From positions 1 through 21,729 of the forward strand of contig DJXH01000006.1 in assembly GCA_002449665.1 (NCBI GenBank): a stretch of 21,729 nucleotides of DNA, written 5' to 3'. The notes below the pieces were generated by a model. It did no database searches, was not told the origin of the DNA, and saw only the letters and a program-made list of their open reading frames with translations. The position numbers and the translations under genes were made by a program. This DNA is from Bacteroidales bacterium UBA7009 (GTDB taxonomy: Bacteria; Bacteroidota; Bacteroidia; Bacteroidales; Paludibacteraceae). How positions within the stretch are numbered: position 1 is the stretch's first letter; every line of letters starts with the position of its first letter. Positions 7,350 to 15,864 of the stretch are shown piece by piece.

Positions 7350-8321
7350 ATGGCAGCTAAACATAAATACAGAATCAACCCGCAGACCCTTGCCCTTGAG
7401 CGTATCGAACACGATATACTCTTCTGGCTCCGCCGTTCGGGCGCATACATACTCGGCGGACTGAGCCTCGGCATAGTCTTCTTTTTCGTATTCTTCCTTA
7501 TCTTCCCCTCTCCCCGCGAGAAGCAACTGATGCAGCAGAAGCAGGCTCTTGAGGCGCAACTAAGGCTGCTTGACAGTCAGGTGGACCAGATGCAGATAGT
7601 GATGAGCGACCTTCAACAGCGCGACGACAACCTCTATCGTGTCCTCTTCGGAGCCGAACCTATACCTCTCGCTGCAAGACAAGGAGCGATACACAAAATA
7701 TCCTACTACGACGAACTCTCGCAGATGTCCAACAGCCAACTTGCAGCCGACCTCACACTCAAAGCCGATATTCTCGAAAAAGAACTGTATGTGCAGGCTT
7801 CGTCTTTTGCCGAATTGCTCGAATTGGCGAAGACACAAGAAGAGCGTATGGCAAACATTCCCGCCATTCAACCCGTTAAGAACAAAGACCTTACGCGCGT
7901 GGCAAGCGGTTGGGGCTTCCGCGTACACCCCATCTATCATACACGTAAGTTCCACTACGGCATGGACTTCTCCGCGCCTACCGGCACCGAAGTGATGGCG
8001 ACAGGCGATGCCAAAGTCATCTATTCCGGCTGGAAACAGGGCTACGGCAACACCGTCATACTCGACCACGGCTTCGGCTACGAAACACTCTATGCCCACC
8101 TCTTCAAATCGCTCGTCAGGGTAGGGAATAAAGTGAAACGCGGCGATATTATCGCACTCGTGGGCAACACCGGTATGTCCGTAGGCTCACACCTGCACTA
8201 TGAGGTGCACGTAAAAGGCAAACCCGTTGACCCCCGCAACTACTACTTTATTGACCTCACACCCGAAGAGTATGACCGTATGATTCAACTGTCCAACAAC
8301 TTCGGTCAGACCTTCGACTAA
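7350..8321 (+). CDS. M23 (LytM-type) peptidoglycan endopeptidase, membrane-anchored
   Basis: 323 residues. One transmembrane segment near residues 30-51 (GGLSLGIVFFFVFFLIFP) follows a basic cytoplasmic stretch. A coiled-coil region with Gln/Leu heptads runs from about 55 to 90, and the LytM domain occupies about 180-305. The zinc and catalytic residues are all present: HxxxD (H202, D206), YAH (H250) and HLH (H281, H283), so it should be an active cross-link-cutting hydrolase in the periplasm rather than an EnvC-like inactive activator. The architecture is that of cell-wall remodelling and cell-division peptidases. The ATG directly abuts the ygiQ TAA, indicating coupled expression. Confidence 0.93.
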   Translation: MAAKHKYRINPQTLALERIEHDILFWLRRSGAYILGGLSLGIVFFFVFFLIFPSPREKQLMQQKQALEAQLRLLDSQVDQMQIVMSDLQQRDDNLYRVLFGAEPIPLAARQGAIHKISYYDELSQMSNSQLAADLTLKADILEKELYVQASSFAELLELAKTQEERMANIPAIQPVKNKDLTRVASGWGFRVHPIYHTRKFHYGMDFSAPTGTEVMATGDAKVIYSGWKQGYGNTVILDHGFGYETLYAHLFKSLVRVGNKVKRGDIIALVGNTGMSVGSHLHYEVHVKGKPVDPRNYYFIDLTPEEYDRMIQLSNNFGQTFD

Positions 8322-8349
8322 CTCCTTTGTCTATAAACACCTATAGAAT

Positions 8350-9225
8350 ATGAAACTCGTAAAATACGTACGTTCTTTTCGCCTTCGTACCCTGCCTCTC
8401 TCTATGTCGGGTATCATACTCGGCTGCGGACTGGCGGCAGAGCAGGTATGCGTAAACTCTCATTTTTGGGCAGTCTTTGCCCTTGCCATACTCACCACAC
8501 TCAGTTTGCAGATACTGAGCAACTTGAGCAACGAACTCGGCGACTCTCTTCGCGGTACGGACGACGAGCAGACGGCACGCGTGGCATACGGCTTGCAGGC
8601 AGGCGAGATAACGAAAAAAGAAATGCAGTGGCTGATAGTGAGTTTTGTCTGCCTGTCCGCCATCTTCGGTTCGGCTCTCGTCTATACCGCTTTCGGTACA
8701 CTCTTCTCCGCTCAAGCCATTGTTTTCCTTGCTTTGGGGTTGGCGGCAATAATAGGTGCCATGACCTATACATTAGGCAGATACAACTACGGCTACCGTG
8801 GATTTGGCGACATAGGGGTGTTCATTTTCTTCGGTTTAGTCAGTACGTTGGGCAGTTTCTACCTCCAAGCCGCTACCATGACCCCTGAAGCCTGTCTTGC
8901 CGCCGTGGCTATCGCACTTCCTATAGTCGGCGTACTCAACCTCAATAATATCCGCGATATGGACAATGACCTTAAGCACGGCAAACGCACCTTCGCTTCC
9001 CTTATGGGAAAAAAAGGAGCGAAAGTGTATCATACTCTGCTGATTACAGGCTGTATGGTGCTGTTCGCCTTACTCGGAAAATACTATACTCTCTTGGTCT
9101 TGCCGGTGCTTGTTTGGCACGTCTATTATATATTCACCCACTCCGAAGACCAACTTGACAAGCAGATGCCCGTGCTGATGTTCACCACTATCATCATCGC
9201 CTTCCTCGCTTGCATACCTTGTTGA
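8350..9225 (+). CDS. menA: 1,4-dihydroxy-2-naphthoate polyprenyltransferase (menaquinone synthesis)
   Basis: 291 residues, UbiA superfamily integral membrane prenyltransferase with about eight hydrophobic segments. It joins an isoprenoid tail to 1,4-dihydroxy-2-naphthoate, giving demethylmenaquinone. The first Asp-rich motif is NELGDSLRGTD (61-71) and the second NNIRDMDNDLKHGKRT (199-214); both bind Mg-diphosphate. The NExxD form and the RGTD ending are typical of MenA rather than UbiA, and Bacteroidota use menaquinone. No other men gene is adjacent. It lies 28 nt after the M23 gene and 23 nt before the dehydrogenase, with no promoter in either gap. Confidence 0.9.
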   Translation: MKLVKYVRSFRLRTLPLSMSGIILGCGLAAEQVCVNSHFWAVFALAILTTLSLQILSNLSNELGDSLRGTDDEQTARVAYGLQAGEITKKEMQWLIVSFVCLSAIFGSALVYTAFGTLFSAQAIVFLALGLAAIIGAMTYTLGRYNYGYRGFGDIGVFIFFGLVSTLGSFYLQAATMTPEACLAAVAIALPIVGVLNLNNIRDMDNDLKHGKRTFASLMGKKGAKVYHTLLITGCMVLFALLGKYYTLLVLPVLVWHVYYIFTHSEDQLDKQMPVLMFTTIIIAFLACIPC

Positions 9226-9248
9226 ACCATAAAGCAAAAGAATAGAAT

Positions 9249-10028
9249 ATGTTAGCCTTGGTAACGGGAGCATCATCGGGTATAGGTCTTCAGTTCGCCA
9301 CTGCTCTTGCACGCGACTATAAAACCGACCTGCTGCTTGTAAGCAACCAAAAAGAAGAGCAAGAGACCATAGCCCGAGACTTGGCTGCCGAGTATGGTGT
9401 CAAAGCGACTGCATTGTATGCCGACTTGTCGCAAGCAGATGCAGCAGAGCGGCTGCACGATTACTGTGTGGAGAACGACATACAAGTGGACATACTCATT
9501 AACAACGCCGGTATTTTCTTCTTCAATCCGCTGAAAGACACGCCGGTGAGAAAAATTGAAACGATGGTTATGCTGCACGTGATGACCGTTACAAAGATGT
9601 GCCGACTTTTCGGGGAGGATATGTGCCGCCGCAGAAGCGGGTACATACTCAATATGTCCTCTATGTCGGCTTGGATGGCATACCCGGGCATACAGACCTA
9701 CAACGCCTCTAAAGCGTTCATATACAATTTCTCCAAGTCGCTTTGGTACGAGTTTAAGCCCTACGGCGTAGGTGTAACGGTGATGACCCCGGGGGCAGTG
9801 GACACGGCTCTGTTCGGACTTGCACCCGAGTACAGAAAACTGGCAGTCAGTCTCTCGGTCAGCATACAGCCCGAACGCTTGGTGGTAAAAGCCCTCAAGC
9901 GTATGTTCCGAAAGAAAAAGCAGGGTATGCCCGGCTTTATCAACCACCTTGCCACACCTCTGCTCAAACATACGTCCGATTGGCTCGTCTTTGCCACATA
10001 TAAGTTGGTCGGTAAATATCAAAAATAA
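9249..10028 (+). CDS. Short-chain dehydrogenase/reductase (SDR), substrate unknown
   Basis: 259 residues, classical SDR length. Visible: nucleotide-binding TGASSGIG (6-13), NNAG (85-88), the Ser of SMSSMS (138-140), YxxxK (Y151, K155) and the PGAVDT loop. The usual catalytic-tetrad Asn that lies about 25 residues after NNAG appears to be His110 (MLHVMTV). The C-terminus is basic and hydrophobic (FRKKKQG, then a helix with WLVFATYKLVG), suggesting membrane association as in some lipid-acting SDRs. No substrate can be assigned. Its position after menA does not by itself imply a quinone role. Confidence 0.88.
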   Translation: MLALVTGASSGIGLQFATALARDYKTDLLLVSNQKEEQETIARDLAAEYGVKATALYADLSQADAAERLHDYCVENDIQVDILINNAGIFFFNPLKDTPVRKIETMVMLHVMTVTKMCRLFGEDMCRRRSGYILNMSSMSAWMAYPGIQTYNASKAFIYNFSKSLWYEFKPYGVGVTVMTPGAVDTALFGLAPEYRKLAVSLSVSIQPERLVVKALKRMFRKKKQGMPGFINHLATPLLKHTSDWLVFATYKLVGKYQK

Positions 10029-10081
10029 CAAACATAAAGGAGCAATCCGTAATAATAACACTTAAAAAACATTTTACTACT

Positions 10082-10237
10082 ATGAAGTACGTATGTGATG
10101 TATGCGGCTGGGAATACGATCCCGCCGTTGGAGTACCCGAAGCAGGAATACCCGCCGGAACGGCTTGGGAAGACCTCCCCGCTGATTTTGAATGTCCTAT
10201 GTGCGGTGTAGGAAAAGACGAGTTTACCGCTGCCTGA
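10082..10237 (+). CDS. Rubredoxin (51 aa)
   Basis: A short ORF encoding a classic single-domain rubredoxin of 51 residues. The four iron ligands are CDVCG (C5, C8) and CPMCG (C38, C41), with the family's EYDP, GTAWEDLP and DFECP sequences between them. It is a soluble one-iron electron carrier; in anaerobes and microaerophiles it commonly feeds peroxide or superoxide reductases. No partner reductase is next door. The gap before it (53 nt) has no recognisable Bacteroidota promoter, so it is probably read from the upstream transcript. Confidence 0.95.
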   Translation: MKYVCDVCGWEYDPAVGVPEAGIPAGTAWEDLPADFECPMCGVGKDEFTAA

Positions 10238-10264
10238 TTCTTTTCACTTATCCAAACTGCTTTT

Positions 10265-10957
10265 ATGAAGATTCGCAACTATTGCCAAGTCCTGTTGTTG
10301 TCAGCAGGGCTTGGCTGTGTCGTTTCTCTTTCGGCGCAAGCACCCTCAACCCGCTGGAGCATTGGACTCTCCGGCGGCGGCGATTACAATTGGCATAATA
10401 TCAACACTCACTATCAGACCGACTATCACTATGCCGGTGCGTGGGGGTGGAATGCCGCCGTCTTCTGTCAATATGATTTCTTCTCTTGGCTTGGTCTGCG
10501 CGCTGAAGTGGAGGCAACAGAGCGCAACCACCGCTTCTACCGCACCTCCACCTTCGCCGGCACGGACTATACTATGCACAACACATACATTCAAGTGCCC
10601 GTGATGACACAGTTCAGTTTCGGCGGCGAGAAAGTGCGAGGCTTCCTCAATACCGGTGTGTATGCAGGCTATTGGCTGTCAAGTAAATACGACGGCACTT
10701 GGTATGACGACGTAAGCAATACCACCGCCCCTCTTAAGCAAGACTATGTCTTCAATAAGAACAAAGACCGGCGTGCCAACTTCGGCTTGGCAGGCGGCAT
10801 TGGAATACTCTATATCCCCGCCGAACACTGGGGGATAAGTTGGGAAGGACGTTGCTATTACGATATGCTCAGTACCGTCAAACAATATATGCAGGTCAAA
10901 GACTACAGGTACAACACCACGCTCCACTTTATGATGGGCGTAAGCTACAGGTTTTAA
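10265..10957 (+). CDS. Outer-membrane beta-barrel (PorT/porin-like) protein
   Basis: 230 residues. There is an N-terminal signal peptide (MKIRNYCQ, then a hydrophobic stretch to SLSAQA, cleavage near 25). The mature part is rich in alternating aromatic/polar strands (for example LGLRAEVEATERNH, NTYIQVPVMTQFSF, FLNTGVYAGYWL) separated by turns. It ends in a terminal Phe (VSYRF), the usual Bam recognition signature of outer-membrane barrels. Strand count suggests a small 8-10-stranded barrel of the 'outer membrane beta-barrel' (OMP_b-brl/PorT) class common in Bacteroidota. No ligand or function can be assigned. Gaps to both neighbours are 27 nt. Confidence 0.85.
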   Translation: MKIRNYCQVLLLSAGLGCVVSLSAQAPSTRWSIGLSGGGDYNWHNINTHYQTDYHYAGAWGWNAAVFCQYDFFSWLGLRAEVEATERNHRFYRTSTFAGTDYTMHNTYIQVPVMTQFSFGGEKVRGFLNTGVYAGYWLSSKYDGTWYDDVSNTTAPLKQDYVFNKNKDRRANFGLAGGIGILYIPAEHWGISWEGRCYYDMLSTVKQYMQVKDYRYNTTLHFMMGVSYRF

Positions 10958-10984
10958 GTCTATCACAGTCAATACAGAATACTT

Positions 10985-12586
10985 ATGAAAAAATATCTTC
11001 TCTTTTTTATATCCGCCGTCTTGCTGACAGCCTGCCGCCCTCAAAGCGATGACCTGCTGTCGTACGGACAAAATGATAATCAGGCATTTGCAGCGGCTTC
11101 ACATAGTTATGCGGGGCAGTTCCGTACCTTCTGGCTCGCTATGAACGAGAACTACTGTATGTGGGACTATGAAGCCGAGCACGGCTTGGACTGGGATAAG
11201 GTCTATGACACTTATATGCCCCGCTTTGAGGCTATGGACGATACCACAAAAAATAAGCAGACAAACAACTTCACTAAAGACAGCCTGCTTTATGCCGTCT
11301 ATTCCGAGATCGTTGATTCGCTCCACGATGGTCATACATGCATACAGATAAAAAACTTACGTACAGGAAAGTATTTTTCTCTTTTCCCCGGCAGGAATAG
11401 GGTACTCCGCGAACGAGGCGCCAACTATACTACTGAAGGCAATGTTATTACAACCCTTAAAGCCTATCAAAGTAAACTGATGGATGAGAACTACAAAACC
11501 ATCGAGTTTGATGAAGTAGGTCTTAATGAGTTTATCTACGACTATATGGAGGCATCGTTGGCTAAAGTTCGGAAAGCAATTGCTGCCTATCGGCAGTCGC
11601 TCGTAGAGACGGGTTCTGATGATTGGCAACTGATAACGCTTTTAGATGGTATTGACTTTGAGGCTGACAAGATACTGCGCGATTTGAAGCAAGATATGGG
11701 CAATAACGCGTCATACATAGCTGATATAATCAGCTATAATACATTCTGTATGCAAAATACAAGCATTTTCCGAATGCTGAATTGCGAAATAAAACAAGTT
11801 GAAAATGCTTTCGCAGACAACTTGCTAAATAAAATCACCTATGCTCTCTTTAGTGGAAACATAGCCTATTTGCGTATAGACGGGTTCGGTCTTACTCCCA
11901 ATCTTTTACGCGGTTCCGGCAACACAGACAAGAAATCGTTGTATTATGCCTATCAGGCGGCGGTGGATTTTGTTTGGAAAAAGTGGTTTGATAATGTGCA
12001 AACACTTCATATAGACGGACAACTTGGAGGCGTAATCATAGATGTTCGTAACAACAACGGCGGATATGTTAATGATTATCAGTATGTCCTCGGCGCGTTA
12101 TTGCCTTCCGGCGGCTTTGAGTCGCACTATCTGCGTGTCAAAAACGGTGTAGGAAGATATGATTTTGGTCCTATAGTACCTTTCGTTTTGCCCACCTATA
12201 AAGGCGAACACGAAGTGATAGACGATTGTCCGATAGTGGTGATTGCCAACAGCCGTTCCGTCAGTATGGCGGAGAACACCGCTTGGGGAGCCAAAAAACT
12301 GTCAAACGGCACTCTTGTCGGCACTCGCACCTTCGGCGGATTAAGTGCGCTTAATGTCAATCCCGCCGACTATAGCAGCCACTATTCGGGTGCCTTCGGA
12401 GAAGAAAACGTAACGCCTATATACGGCTATATACCCAAATACGTTTGTCTGTATGGGGAGGACAAACATTTGGCAGAAGGAATAGGCATGATACCCGACA
12501 TAGAAGTAGTCTTGGATTCTGCTTGGTATGCAACCACAGGCAGAGATACCCAACTCGAAGCCGCCATTGACTGTATTATTCGTTAA
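10985..12586 (+). CDS. S41 family (C-terminal processing) peptidase, lipoprotein
   Basis: 533 residues. The signal peptide ends in lipobox LTAC (Cys17), so it should be a lipoprotein. The fold marks of S41 are present: GGVIIDVRNNNGG, giving the strand before the catalytic region, and SVSMAEN, where Ser427 (three before Glu430) matches the nucleophile position of the SASAxE motif. This is typical of the Bacteroidota S41 group that lacks an obvious PDZ match and has an N-terminal helical part with conserved HDGHT (SLHDGHTCIQI). The substrate is unknown, probably periplasmic or outer-membrane proteins or peptides. Codon use in 11370-12000 is more A/T-rich than its neighbours. Confidence 0.88.
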   Translation: MKKYLLFFISAVLLTACRPQSDDLLSYGQNDNQAFAAASHSYAGQFRTFWLAMNENYCMWDYEAEHGLDWDKVYDTYMPRFEAMDDTTKNKQTNNFTKDSLLYAVYSEIVDSLHDGHTCIQIKNLRTGKYFSLFPGRNRVLRERGANYTTEGNVITTLKAYQSKLMDENYKTIEFDEVGLNEFIYDYMEASLAKVRKAIAAYRQSLVETGSDDWQLITLLDGIDFEADKILRDLKQDMGNNASYIADIISYNTFCMQNTSIFRMLNCEIKQVENAFADNLLNKITYALFSGNIAYLRIDGFGLTPNLLRGSGNTDKKSLYYAYQAAVDFVWKKWFDNVQTLHIDGQLGGVIIDVRNNNGGYVNDYQYVLGALLPSGGFESHYLRVKNGVGRYDFGPIVPFVLPTYKGEHEVIDDCPIVVIANSRSVSMAENTAWGAKKLSNGTLVGTRTFGGLSALNVNPADYSSHYSGAFGEENVTPIYGYIPKYVCLYGEDKHLAEGIGMIPDIEVVLDSAWYATTGRDTQLEAAIDCIIR

Positions 12587-12608
12587 TCCACAAAAACCCC
12601 TTACCATT

Positions 12609-12966
12609 GTGAAAAACTACCTTCTTCCGCTTTTCCTGTTGCTATCCGCCGTGTCCTACGCACGCGTTATATGCGACACCACCTGCCACGCTCCCGATGA
12701 CGGGATTTCCAACTATGCGGTCGTCTCTCCCGTAGGACGAAGTATGGTACAGCACATAGACCAGGCACCACGCCTGACTACGCTCGATAACAAGACTATC
12801 GCAGTGGTTGGCGTGAGTTTTATGGCGCACGTTACTCACCCCGAAATAAAACGTCTTATCGAGGCTAACTACAAAAACCGACTACAACCTGTCGCCTCTG
12901 CCGACAGGCGTGTATCTCGTTTATGTTCAGGGAATAAAAGGTGCAATGCGGATAGTCAGACCTTGA
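12609..12966 (+). pseudogene. Frameshifted short secreted protein with a T9SS-like C-terminal tail
   Basis: From a GTG at 12609 the frame encodes a signal peptide (KNYLLPLFLLLSAVSYA) and then a stretch including VVSPVGRSMVQHIDQAP and KTIAVVGVSFMAHVTHPEIK. It loses sense near an A5 run at 12872-12877. The +1 frame from there reads YNLSPLPTGVYLVYV and ends IKGAMRIVRP with a TGA at 12964-12966, which looks like a type A T9SS sorting-domain end (LPxGxYxVxV, then a basic end). Removing one A restores a 118-residue protein. The middle part faintly recalls the N-terminus of UGSC-type proteins, but I cannot confirm that. If the shift is not an error, frame 1 runs on to 13082, antisense to the PAP2 gene. 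The tail overlaps the convergent PAP2 gene by 11 nt. Confidence 0.55.
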
Positions 12967-13696
12967 TTAAGCCCCACGACCACCAAGGCTTGACTTGCAG
13001 ACGAGAAGCAACGGGAAGAAGCAATAGAGTAGAACTCACACCTATCACTATCCCGCCGAAGATGTCCTCAAGAAAATGCTGACTGAGATAGATTCGCGAG
13101 TAAGCACCCGCTGCTGCAAGCAAAAAGCAGACAAGGCTGACAGCCGCACAAAAGACAGCGCCGCTCGCGCTGTGTCTTTTGTCTTTTTCCATCGCCTGCC
13201 GCCGAGAATACGCCTCGGTAATAATAACGGCAAGAACAAACATTAAAACAAAAAAAGTGGTCGTATGTCCGGAAGGGAAAGAGAAAAAACGGCTTAGTCT
13301 TACACCTTCCACGAAGGGTAAGTCTATATCCGGAAAATGCTTGGCAAAGAACATATAAGGTCGGTCTGTGCAAGCAATGTGTTTCACCGCCTGCGCCAAC
13401 AGTCCCGACAGCGCAAGGTCGGCAAGCAGCAGCATTCCGTCGCCCAAACGCAACAGCAGCAACACAGCCGCCACAGCGTATGGCACCCACTCACCTACGT
13501 AGGTGTAGTACTGCCAAATTATATCCTGCCACGCCGTATGATTGCCGTTGAGCCACAAGTGTATATCGGCTTTGCTGTAGAAAAAATGTACGACCACTAT
13601 GCCGAGAGCCAACACCACGGACAGGACAAGATAAACACTCGTCCTGTTGATAGGGTCAGTGTATGCGGTGTCCGTATATGTCGTGTTCGTTGCCAT
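12956..13696 (-). CDS. PAP2 family (membrane) phosphatase
   Basis: 246 residues with about six hydrophobic segments. The three PAP2 (type 2 phosphatidic acid phosphatase) motifs are complete: KHIACTDRP (K105, R112, P113), FPSGHT (140-145, acid His144) and SRIYLSQHFLEDI (R201, nucleophile His207, D211). Family members remove phosphates from phosphatidate, phosphatidylglycerol phosphate, undecaprenyl diphosphate or lipid A at the outer face of the inner membrane; which applies here is not shown. Being last in an operon with pssA supports a lipid substrate. The start overlaps the end of the nuclease gene by 41 nt; no later Met lies before the first membrane segment. Confidence 0.9.
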   Translation of the reverse strand: MATNTTYTDTAYTDPINRTSVYLVLSVVLALGIVVVHFFYSKADIHLWLNGNHTAWQDIIWQYYTYVGEWVPYAVAAVLLLLRLGDGMLLLADLALSGLLAQAVKHIACTDRPYMFFAKHFPDIDLPFVEGVRLSRFFSFPSGHTTTFFVLMFVLAVIITEAYSRRQAMEKDKRHSASGAVFCAAVSLVCFLLAAAGAYSRIYLSQHFLEDIFGGIVIGVSSTLLLLPVASRLQVKPWWSWGLIKV

Positions 13697-15140
13697 CTAT
13701 GAGAATAACCATTTTTCCGTCTTTGATGTATTTGCTAATCGCCGCCCCAGATACGAATGTCTCTTTTATAGCCGATTGCTGTTCCTTCTCGTGCAGCAGG
13801 TAAAGTGCTTGCAAACACGCTCTTACGCTTGTGCTACCGCCTACGGAGAGCAGTTCCACCGTTTTCGTCCCTTCGGGTATGCTGACCTTATACCACACCT
13901 CGTTTCTTGTTTCCTGACGCACCGTATCTCTTACGCTTTCAATCACCTCGCCGTCGGCTATAACGTCTATCTGCATACGCTCAGCCGTGTTGTAAACAGA
14001 GGCGCGGAAATGCAAGAAAGTGTTGCTTTCGGTGCTCAGTCCGCCAAAACCCACCGATCCGTCTGTGCCGCTCGTTCCCATAGTAACGGCAGCCGTACCG
14101 TTGCTCTGAATCTTGTCTGATGCATATCCGCCTTCCACGGCTGTAACAAGCGACTTTGTTACCATAGGCAGGGCTATGATGGTATCATATTCAGTGCTGC
14201 TCGGCTCCGATGTTTGGGGCAGAGGACAGTCTGCACTTCCGGCGGTGCAGGTAAGCACGCTGAAATCCACATTCTCTCCTTTCTTATCGCCCCAGATGTA
14301 TTCCACAAGTTCGGGATAGTCAATAAACGGATTGCGGTTGTGCTGTATGGACGAAATGCGGTCGGCACGGCATATCTCCTTGTCGCTCACGGGGTCGGCT
14401 CGGTGCCAGTCCAATAGCACACTGATGATATTATCGCTGAAAAACAGATACGAACCGCTGTTTACGTAGTCTTTGTATGTGTCAGACCAGTCTATGTCCT
14501 CGTATGCCGTCGCCATATAGAAATATGTGCGGGCGAAATCACCCCTGTATTCCTCCTCCGGCTCATAGCAAACATAGCCGTATCTTGACGACTTTTTTGT
14601 GTCCATACGAAAACTGCCGTTGTCAAACTTGTCGCCTTTCTGTACATGACCGGGCGGGAAATTGCTCTTTTGACTATTAGCTCTCTGGTCGGACGGATTG
14701 AGGTTAAAAAGGTCTTTGTACGCATCGTTTACCGTCCCGCCCCACCAAGATTTAGGCAGACAGTGCTCTATGTTCATCGAGCAAGCCGACTCGCCGCGTT
14801 TGGCAGGGTAGTAGCGCACCGAGCAGGAGTACATATCCCAAACGCTACCGCCTTCAGTTATGTCGGTCAGCGGAAAAGCCTCCCAAGTACCGTAGGCTTT
14901 AAGGTCGCCTTTCTCCCACTCTCCGGCTTTGGTCGAACTGTGATATTGGTTCGTGCCGTAAACGTATCTTATCCCCTTGCATATAGTGTCGTGAAGCGCA
15001 CTTTTGAGCAGCGAGTCTTTCTTGCCGTCAGCCTTGGCGTAGTAGCCCTCGGGTATGTCTTCCGAGTAGGCGTATGCGCTTGATATGAAGAATAAAGCAA
15101 GGACTGCGGTCTTGAAGATAAATGTATGCGTAGTTTTCAT
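13656..15140 (-). CDS. Secreted endonuclease I family nuclease
   Basis: 494 residues from the ATG at 15138-15140, which overlaps the pssA stop as ATGA; the frame stays open 189 nt further, but that part lies inside pssA and lacks a signal peptide. MKTTHTFIFKTAVLALFFISSAYA is a signal peptide. The endonuclease I (EndA/NucM, beta-beta-alpha-metal) core spans about 45-260: NIEHCLPKSWW (123-133, His126) and LFNLNPSDQRANSQKSNFP (144-162). It should cut DNA/RNA non-specifically outside the cytoplasm. A beta-rich domain follows (about 290-450). The end, KYIKDGKMVILIDGN then DIYGHRIH, matches a C-terminal pattern I associate with exported Bacteroidales proteins, perhaps T9SS-related. It may serve nucleotide scavenging or eDNA turnover. 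Confidence 0.9.
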   Translation of the reverse strand: MKTTHTFIFKTAVLALFFISSAYAYSEDIPEGYYAKADGKKDSLLKSALHDTICKGIRYVYGTNQYHSSTKAGEWEKGDLKAYGTWEAFPLTDITEGGSVWDMYSCSVRYYPAKRGESACSMNIEHCLPKSWWGGTVNDAYKDLFNLNPSDQRANSQKSNFPPGHVQKGDKFDNGSFRMDTKKSSRYGYVCYEPEEEYRGDFARTYFYMATAYEDIDWSDTYKDYVNSGSYLFFSDNIISVLLDWHRADPVSDKEICRADRISSIQHNRNPFIDYPELVEYIWGDKKGENVDFSVLTCTAGSADCPLPQTSEPSSTEYDTIIALPMVTKSLVTAVEGGYASDKIQSNGTAAVTMGTSGTDGSVGFGGLSTESNTFLHFRASVYNTAERMQIDVIADGEVIESVRDTVRQETRNEVWYKVSIPEGTKTVELLSVGGSTSVRACLQALYLLHEKEQQSAIKETFVSGAAISKYIKDGKMVILIDGNEHDIYGHRIH

Positions 15141-15856
15141 TTTGCCTGCCTGTTTTGTCGGGTGAATATATTGTTCAGTGCATTTACTATAAAGTACCAT
15201 ACTATGACAGCCGTTCCGGCAAAAAATATCATAAAGGTCTCGCCGTATCTGTATGCCTCTAATATACATACTATCAGAACGATTGCACTGCCCGCAAGAA
15301 AAATATATTGTATCTTGCTGTCTTTCCATTTCGTGCTTTTTATTTTAAGCGAGAAAAACGGAACCTCACACAGCATCAGATAGCCGCTTACGAGACTTAC
15401 AGCCAACAGCACCCACGCCACGGTCGGACTGACCACTGCTTGCGGCAGAGTGGTGATGCCTCCCCAGAAAATGGCATTGGCAGGTGTTGCAAGTCCGATA
15501 AAAGAACTTGTCTGCCTTTCATCTATGTTGAATTTAGCCAACCTGTATGCCGCAAAGGCTGCCATCAGCAGTGCGAGCATTGCCCAAAGTCCGATAGCGG
15601 GGCGTAGGAAAGCAAAAAGCATAACGGCAGGGGCAAGACCGAAGGTGATGTCGTCTGCGAGCGAGTCCATCTGCACGCCGAGCGGTCCGCTTACTTTCAG
15701 CGCACGCGCCGCCATACCGTCAAAGAAATCGAATACGGCTCCGAGAAGAATAAAACTAAAAGCAATTTGCAACTCTCCGCTGAGTGCCATTATGACAGAT
15801 ATCGCTCCGCAGAGCAGGTTGCAGCACGTAATGATATTAGGAATATGTTTTTTCAT
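15137..15856 (-). CDS. pssA: CDP-diacylglycerol-serine O-phosphatidyltransferase
   Basis: 239 residues, multi-spanning membrane enzyme. The CDP-alcohol phosphotransferase motif is complete in the form DxxDGxxAR(x8)GxxxDxxxD: D43, D46, G47, A50, R51, G60, D64, D68. The N-terminus MKKHIPNIITCCNLLCG is typical of bacterial type II PssA. It makes phosphatidylserine from CDP-diacylglycerol and serine, the precursor of phosphatidylethanolamine. No psd (decarboxylase) gene is seen in this window; in many Bacteroidota psd is adjacent. It starts 8 nt after the MFS gene and overlaps the nuclease start by 3 nt, so translation of the three is probably coupled. Confidence 0.93.
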   Translation of the reverse strand: MKKHIPNIITCCNLLCGAISVIMALSGELQIAFSFILLGAVFDFFDGMAARALKVSGPLGVQMDSLADDITFGLAPAVMLFAFLRPAIGLWAMLALLMAAFAAYRLAKFNIDERQTSSFIGLATPANAIFWGGITTLPQAVVSPTVAWVLLAVSLVSGYLMLCEVPFFSLKIKSTKWKDSKIQYIFLAGSAIVLIVCILEAYRYGETFMIFFAGTAVIVWYFIVNALNNIFTRQNRQAK

Positions 15857-15864
15857 TGTCTTAT

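Noticed and set aside
10036..10042. Shine-Dalgarno-like AAAGGAG before rubredoxin
   Set aside because: It is about 40 nt from the rubredoxin ATG and has no ATG, GTG or TTG at proper spacing, so no small ORF is supported.
13140..13185. Bulged inverted repeat (AAAAGAC ... GTCTTTT) inside the PAP2 gene
   Set aside because: It falls in conserved coding sequence, has a 2-nt bulge, and is not at a gene end, so a terminator is unlikely.
15141..15329. Upstream extension of the endonuclease I frame by 63 codons
   Set aside because: It lies wholly inside pssA, encodes Cys-rich nonsense and would bury the signal peptide. The ATGA overlap start at 15140 is far better.
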